NCBI GenBank assembly: GCA_009760885.1
Contig: CM019713.1
Coordinates: forward strand, 23,568,427 to 23,632,426
Source of the DNA: Achatina immaculata
Taxonomy: Eukaryota; Mollusca; Gastropoda; Stylommatophora; Achatinidae
Direction: 5' to 3'
DNA: 64,000 bases
Shown here piece after piece: positions 58,401 to 64,000 of the stretch (its first letter is position 1; the number at the start of each line of letters is the position of its first letter). Under the pieces are notes generated by a model. That model did not search any database. It was given only the letters and a program-made list of their open reading frames with translations, and was not told the DNA's origin. Made by a program: the position numbers and the translations under genes.

Positions 58401-58937
58401 TGATGCTTGCTCAGATTCTTGAAGGGAAAGTTCATTATTATTTTTCCTTATTGCTGAGAGGTTTTTTTTTTTTTTTAAGAAAAGTTATGTAATTATGAAG
58501 TACAGTTAGTTGCGATAGTCAGCACAAGTTTAGTTAACAGTTAATACTTTCAGCAGTAGAATTTTTCATATGAGCTGAGATCTGTTACACATTTATTTGC
58601 ATTATTGTAAGATAGAATTTTGGAGAAAAAAACCAGTTGCATATGTTTAATATGTTTAGTAAAAGTACATATGTACTGAAATGTAATCGGTCATAGTTTG
58701 AGGAAATTGTGCTGGAGAAATATCTTCACTTCAGGCGTGCACATATAATGCAGAAATAGAAGTAAATACTAGCTTGTTTAAGTGTGTTGTTTCTTGAGGT
58801 GAAGATTGTAGCAGACTTTGCCTAGTTACAGTCTCATGTGGCACAGATAATTTGTGAAATATTTCAGCATAATTAAAAGATAACTGTTTATTTTTATTTG
58901 TTGAGATGTTGAAACTGGCATATTTGTTTGTTTCCAG
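58401..58937 (+). other. tetraspanin intron 2, last part
   Basis: 58401-58497 is non-LINE flank that recurs at 59745-59837. A T-run lies at 58463-58476. The acceptor TTGTTTCCAG ends at 58937. Confidence 0.6.
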
Positions 58938-59012
58938 TTTTCTGTCTTTTTGGCTATCATCTTCATACTGGAGATATCTGCAGGCATTGCTGGATTTGTG
59001 TTGAGGGATGAC
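58938..59012 (+). CDS. CD63-like tetraspanin, exon 3
   Basis: 25 codons, residues 85-109: FSVFLAIIFILEISAGIAGF and VLRDD. This is TM3 with its conserved polar Glu (E96) and the first residues of the large extracellular loop. Phase 0 on both sides; acceptor TTTCCAG and donor GTGAGT. The exons for the Cys-rich large loop and TM4 were not found in the remaining 5 kb and must lie beyond the window. Exon 3 sits between two near-identical direct repeats (58093-58497 and 59437-59837). Confidence 0.94.
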
Positions 59013-59097
59013 GTGAGTTCAAGCTCAATTTTTTTTATTCTAAACTCTTTCTTTGTTGGATGTTAGCAGAGCTAATGAGCAGATGTTAGTAAAACTA

Positions 59098-59965
59098 GTG
59101 TCTTGTCTTGTCTTCTGTCACCCTGAAACTGTGATCTGGTGTTATGTGCACCTGATGCTGTGAAGATGTTGAGCACAGCATTGTAGTGGCATGGGAGCAG
59201 CTTATGGCAGCTAAAAAGCAGTGAGTATGCAGTGCTTCTTTAACAAACTCCACCACCTTGGGGACTAGTGATCCCTGCACCATTAGCTAGACTAGGCCTG
59301 TTAGTGGGGGGGGGGTTCAATGGAGAGGTGAGGCAGGGTCTTAGTCAGCTATGGCCCACTAACTCTGTTATAACATGTCAGCTATGGCTCACCAACCCTG
59401 TTACTAGTGTGTCGGCTATGGCTCGCCAACCCTGTTAAGAACAACACAGAGATAAGATAGATGAGCAAACCTGTCTCATGTGTGATCAGAAAAAAGAAGA
59501 TGGACATATGTAGGCCATGTGATGAGATGAAACAATCGGAGAATGCCAAAACAAGCTATCAAGTGGAGCACAACAGGCTGAAGAAAAAGAGGTCGACCAC
59601 GTGAAACTCTAAAGAGGACATTGTTAAGAGAAGCCAGTTTAGTGAGCATAATGTCCCTTGATGAAGTTGAAAGACTTGCCGAAAACAGGAAAACTTGGCA
59701 GACAACTATGTGAGCCCTATGTTTAACAGCCCGGGAAGGATGTAAGATGATGCTTGCTCAGATTCTTGAGGGGAAAGTTCATTATTTTTCCTTATTGCTG
59801 AGAGGTTTTTTTTTTTTTAGAAAAGTTATGTAATTACGTGTCGGCTATGGCTCACCAACCCTGTTACTAGTGTGTCGACTATGGCTCGTCAACCTTGTTA
59901 CTAGAGTGTCAGGTGTGACTTACTGACTGTCAAAACGGACAGCATCTTAGCCCCTAGTAATAGTT
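59098..59965 (+). mobile_element. SINE-F copy, interrupted
   Basis: 59098-59345 holds the first half (CTGTCACCCTGAAACTGTGATC.., CCACCACCTTGGGGACT, TAGACTAGGCCTGTTAG). 59345-59436 and 59838-59925 hold a roughly 32-bp tandem array of GTGTCGGCTATGGCTCACCA + ACCCTGTTACTA units. The last half follows (GACAGCATCTTAGCCCCTAG at 59939-59958). The array is split by the insertion at 59437-59837. Confidence 0.8.
59437..59837 (+). mobile_element. LINE-C end plus 3' flank, copied into SINE-F array
   Basis: Almost identical to 58093-58497, including about 95 bases of non-LINE flank after the LINE-C terminus and an internal T-run. A few substitutions differ. It splits the 32-bp array. It could be a 3' transduction by a LINE transcript, or a short DNA duplication. 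No clear TSD was seen because both sides are repetitive. Confidence 0.9.
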
Positions 59966-60115
59966 TGTGACATGGATGTTATTAAAACTAGTGAGATGGA
60001 CATCAGTAAAACTTTGTGACATGGATGTTAGTAAAACTAGGGAGATGGACATCAGTAAAACTTTGTGACATGGATGTTATTAAAACTAGTGAGATGGACA
60101 TCAGTAAAACTTGTG
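59966..60115 (+). repeat. 49-bp tandem repeat, 3 copies
   Basis: Three units with TTGTGACATGGATGTTATTA, AAACTAGTGAGATGGACATC and AGTAAAAC. Located in the intron after tetraspanin exon 3. Confidence 0.9.
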
Positions 60116-60899
60116 ATAGTGATATTAAACTTCATGACACTTTTATAAGTTCACATTCATGTGTTTGTGTTATTTTCTGCTGGGGAGTACATTACATTGT
60201 CAGTCTTGAGTGTAACTTGAAGCCTTTCCAGGTCATGACTAGACGTTTCACCTGGTCTAAAATTAGTGAAAGACTTGTCATATAAAGAGAACTGTGTAAG
60301 GCAAAGATAGTGAGTCCTTGACTTGATGGCACACTAAGAAGTGATGTGGTGAGCATCATACTTGGCTGTTTTTTCCTTGCCCACATTTCACTGGGACCAG
60401 GTACTCATTTCTACAGCTGGATGACTGGAGCACTTGTGAACCACCAAAGTCTGCCATGAGTCACTTCACTGCTCAGGCTCTGCCATGTAAGAGTTCTGCA
60501 TCATTTCAGGTTGAACTGAGGCCCAAAACTGAAAACAGGTGACACAAGTGCAGAGAGACTGAACGCTGTGGCTAATGTTTTCCAGTAAAATATTGGTAGA
60601 ATCAGCTACAAGGGTCACTAACAAATAGTTTACTTAGGCATTTTTTTTTCTTTTGGTGTTTGTTGCAAGAAAAATTGAAATATATGTCAATTAAAGACAT
60701 GTATATAGGTCATCACAGCACAGCCAGGTATCCTGGGGGGGGGGGGGGTCGGGCACACAGACAACAAATTTCATGCTACTCCCTCAGAAGGGAAACAATG
60801 GCTATCGTTTTTTTTGGATGGCTGTTGTGTACTCTTGGTTGACTGGCTTCCATAGGAGATGACAATCAGCAGTGCACATTATTGTGAATCGCTACGAAG
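60116..60899. other. tetraspanin intron 3 sequence
   Basis: Contains a 14-base G run (60735-60748). ORFs at 60192-60386 (-) and 60660-60842 (+) show no known motif. No exon was found. Confidence 0.4.
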
Positions 60900-61269
60900 T
60901 TTATGCAGCAAAATCCAACATTGATGCTTGGGGAAGTGGTCTTGTCTCAAGTAGCTCCTGCATGACGATGTGCAGCCACACTTGAGCCACAAAATTGTTG
61001 CTGGATTGGAGTTCTTGGGATTTGTGGTGTTGCAACATCCACCATATTCTCCTGATCTTGCTTCTAATGACTGCACACTGTTTGAAGCTACAAAGTAGCC
61101 TCTGAGAAGCCAAAGATTCAAAGATAATGAAGAATTGAAAGAGGCTGTCCATCAGTGGGTGTGCAGTACTCCCAAAGATTGGTTCTGCGAGAATGTGTGG
61201 AAATTACCAGAATGCTGGCAAGGGTGCATTGACCTTGAGAGCAAATACATGGAACATACTGAAGTATAA
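60900..61269 (+). pseudogene. mariner transposase C-terminal remnant
   Basis: A plus frame with stops reads LLHDDVQPH, LQHPPYSPDLASNDCTLF, LRSQRFKDNEELKEAVHQW and WKLPECWQGCIDLESKYMEH to a TAA at 61267-61269. This is the conserved mariner (Tc1/mariner) end. The two catalytic Asp residues, in LLHD and in SND, are separated by 34 residues, the DD34D spacing of mariner. The N-terminal half and the inverted repeats are gone. Confidence 0.9.
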
Positions 61270-61435
61270 TCTGGGTGCTGTGCACATCAGTGGTTAAGGT
61301 AAGTCTGAATTATTTGCTAGTGACCCTCATACCATGGAAGATACTGAGCAATATGATGCATGCTCATCAGCTTTTACAAATAGCTGACATCCACCTTTCA
61401 TTAAAAACTGTCCTCTAAATACAAAGGAGCTTTAT

Positions 61436-61580
61436 CATATAAGGTCAGATAGTGTAGCTTACATGAGTAAACAAGTAATATATAAGAGCTATTACATACA
61501 AGGTCATATGGTGTAGCTTACATGAGTAAACAAGTAATATAAAGGAGCTATTACATATAAGGTCAGATAGTGTAGCTGAA
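61436..61580 (+). repeat. 66-bp direct repeats
   Basis: Two full copies and one partial copy of a unit with AAGGTCAGATAGTGTAGCTT and ACATGAGTAAACAAGTAATA. The third copy leads into a LINE-C fragment. 61270-61435 before it is unassigned. Confidence 0.85.
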
Positions 61581-62135
61581 GAAAGTTAGAATTAGAATTT
61601 CAAAAGCAGCATTGTCCTTTAAAAATCTTGAGAACATATGGAATTCAAAAGTTGTAAGCACAAAAACCAAGTTAAGACTATTCAATTCAGATGTGATATG
61701 AACCCTCAGTTATGCATGCACAAGCTGGAAAACAACTAAAGAAATAGACAAGAAATTAGACTCTTTTGAAAACAAATGCCTAAGGAAAATACACGGCATC
61801 ATGTGGAACGAATTCAAGAACAATGCAGAGATAAGACAGATGACTGAGCAACAACCAGTCTCATGGCTGATCAAGAAAAGGAGATGAACATATGTTGGTC
61901 ACATGTTTAGAAGAAATGATCAGAGAATCCCAAAACAAGCTTTCAAGTGGAACACAACAGGCCAAAGAAAAAGAGGCAGACCGCGTGAAACTCTGAAGAG
62001 GACATTGTTAAGAGGGGCCAAATTAACAGGCATAAAATCCTTTGATGAGGTTGAAAGACTCGCCGAAGACAGGAAAAATTGGCGAACTACTTTGTGAGCC
62101 CTATGTGACGTTTAACAGCATGGGAGGATATAAGA
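61575..62135 (+). mobile_element. LINE-C thumb and C-terminus
   Basis: From VRIRISKAALSFKNLENIW through YACTSWKTTKEIDKKLD to an open C-terminal frame (61903-62097, QRIPKQAFKWNTTGQRKRG..AEDRKNWRTTL). It ends TGTGACGTTTAACAGCATGG then ATATAAGAAGA. 5'-truncated, with few stops. Confidence 0.88.
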
Positions 62136-62236
62136 AGAGGTTTGAATATTTATCTTAGTAGGATTTTTCTAATCTAATGCCAGTGTGAGTGTTTGAAAAT
62201 CGGCCATTAATTTAAGGTTTAGTATATTCAATATCC

Positions 62237-64000
62237 CCCCGTGTGGTACCCGGGATCTGCAAAGAATAGGACCACTGTACCCTACCACGCATGATCGTAA
62301 AAGGCGACTAAGGAGGGTTCAGCATAGGGCCAGCAACCCTATCTGGTAAAAAACTATCAGACTGCTACAGAAACAGAAGCAAGGGAAAAAGCAAATGCAG
62401 GTGGAAGGAGAAATGCGTATCAGGAAACTGAGCCCATGAAGGTTGTGGATGAAAGCCAGCCACTGGAAGTCCCCAGCCCGACTGCAGACCTCCTGGAACC
62501 TAAACAAAAGATGCAAATAGGCAGCTGGAATGTAAGAACACTAAACCAGACTGGAAAACTAGCACAAACCATCAAGGAAATGCACAGATACAAACTAGAC
62601 ATACTAGGAATACAAGAAGCAAGATGGACAGGACAAGGCAGAAGGAAATTAACAACACAGCACACAGAAGATACAATAATATGGTCAGGTAAAGAAGATC
62701 TTCATGAAGGAGGAGTAGCATTGATTATAACAAAAGAAGCATCAAGAGCTTTGCTGAAATGGACCCCAATAAATGAGAGATTATTATATGCACGGTTCAA
62801 CTCAAGATTCACGAAGCTGTCTATTATAGTTTGTTATGCACCAACAGAAGCAGCTGAAGAGGAATTAAAAGAAGATTTTTACAACAGCCTCCAAGCCACA
62901 GTAGAAACAATACCCAAGCATGATATGCTACTCATCTTGGGCGACTTCAATGCAAAAGTAGGTGAAAGAAATGAAGATAGAAGAAGAATCATGGGAAGAG
63001 AAGGAATCGGAGAAATAAATGAAAATGGAGAAAGACTGTGCAGTTTCTGTGAAGAAAACATGATGACCATCGGAGGGACAATTTTCCAACACAAAAACAT
63101 CCATAAGGTGACTTGGAGGTCACCAGATAAAACCACAGAAAACCAAATCGATCACATACTAATAAACAACAAGTGGAAACGGTCACTACAAGATGTGCGA
63201 GCAAGGAAAGGAGCAGATATAGGAAGTGATCACAACCTTCTGGTAGCAAAAATAAAACTAAAATTAAGGAAAGCCAGAATCGGAGAACACAGAAAGATAC
63301 ATTTTGATACAAGAAAACTGATAGACCAGCAAACAAGAAATGAATTCTCAATAATACTTAAGAACCGCTTCAGTGTCCTACAAGACGAAGCAGAAATGTC
63401 CATATTAGAGTTCAATAAAACACTACAGGAAACAGCAAAAGAGGTGCTGGGATATCGGAAAAGGAGAAAAGAGGAATGGATAAGTGAGACCACATGGGAA
63501 AAGATAGAGCAAAGAAAAGAAATCAAGAAAAAATTACTGAACACCAAATCACAACGGCTTAAAGAACGAGTTTTAAGTAATTATGCACAAAAAGACAAAG
63601 AAGTGAAGGAATCATGCCGTCAAGATAAACGTCAATATTATGACAACTTAGCAGAAACAGCAGAGAAAGCAGCATATACAAATGACATGAAAACCATATA
63701 TAAAATCACAAAGCAGATGACAGGTAACTTCAATACAAGATGTGAAAGTGCAGTAAGAACACAAAATGGACAACTGGTCAGTGGAGAAAGAGAAAAAATT
63801 GAAAGATGGAGGGAACACTTTAACACCCTACTAAACAGAACACAAGCAGCACAAGCAATAGATATACCTGAAGCAAAAGCGGAACTAAACATCAATACAG
63901 GACCAATAACAATAAATGAAGTAAAAGAGGCGATAAAGAAGCTAAAATCAGACAGGGCACCAGGTGAAGATGAAGTGACTGCTGAGATGTTGAAAGCAGA
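62237..64000 (+). mobile_element. LINE-D, intact copy running off the window
   Basis: The 5' end (CCCCGTGTGGTACCCGGGAT) matches that of the minus copy at 25866, so the element is probably full length at its start. The first ATG in the long frame is at 62436. The frame stays open to 64000 (at least 521 codons), with no stop found on reading through it. Domains: GSWNVRTLNQTGKL and LGIQEARW (endonuclease start), GDFNAKVG with the catalytic Asp intact (near 62942-62965), NQIDHILI, GSDHNLL (catalytic His, near 63226), then a long helical linker and REHFNTLLNRTQ. It is cut at the RT entry SDRAPGEDEVTAEML. Unlike the minus copy it keeps W in GSWN and D in GDFN. It may be an active or recently active RTE-type retrotransposon. 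Confidence 0.92.

Overview
This is animal nuclear DNA, most likely from a marine mollusc such as a gastropod. The phylum is an inference from the style of the genes and repeats. The reasons are: genes are split by GT-AG introns; there is a replication-type histone H1 gene with a 3' stem-loop instead of a poly(A) signal; there is a U2 snRNA-like relict; and the DNA is dense in non-LTR retrotransposons, tRNA-derived SINEs, minisatellites and long G/C homopolymers. No bacterial, CRISPR or viral gene was seen.

Three host genes can be supported. (1) An intronless histone H1 gene lies on the minus strand at 3.4-4.0 kb, with its 3' processing stem-loop and a TATA-like box. (2) The 3' half of PINX1, the G-patch nucleolar and telomerase-regulating protein, lies on the minus strand at 31.8-36.7 kb. 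Three exon blocks are visible; the G-patch exons are not found, and the last exon carries a frameshift. (3) The first three coding exons of a CD63-like tetraspanin lie on the plus strand at 52.7-59.0 kb. All three are phase 0, and the gene continues past the window.

The rest is mostly mobile DNA. I use these working names. LINE-A: L1/Tx1-like, 10.7-16.7 kb, with an ORF1-like stretch at 17.2-18.7 kb. LINE-B: RTE/BovB-like with an (ATGA)n tail; the best copy is 28.28-29.54 kb. LINE-C: a degenerate RTE-like family with about ten fragments, the longest at 56.3-58.4 kb. LINE-D: an RTE-type element with a CFDP2-like endonuclease; one complete decayed copy at 22.9-25.9 kb and one intact open copy running off the right edge from 62.2 kb. 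SINE-T: tRNA-derived. SINE-F: a repeat that seeds minisatellites. SINE-G and repeat-H: non-coding repeats ending in a GAA-rich tail.

Layout: 0-8 kb holds the U2 relict, histone H1 and a SINE. From 8.3 to 14.7 kb there is a near-perfect 3.23-kb tandem duplication of repeat-H, SINE-G and part of LINE-A. From 14.7 to 31.4 kb there are nested LINEs. PINX1 follows at 31.8-36.7 kb. From 37 to 52 kb there is a belt of minisatellites, including 14-, 30-, 38- and 61-bp arrays and GAA tracts. From 52 to 60 kb is the tetraspanin gene, with an inverted partial copy of its first exon just upstream and direct repeats flanking its third exon. From 60.9 to 64 kb there is a mariner remnant and two more LINEs.
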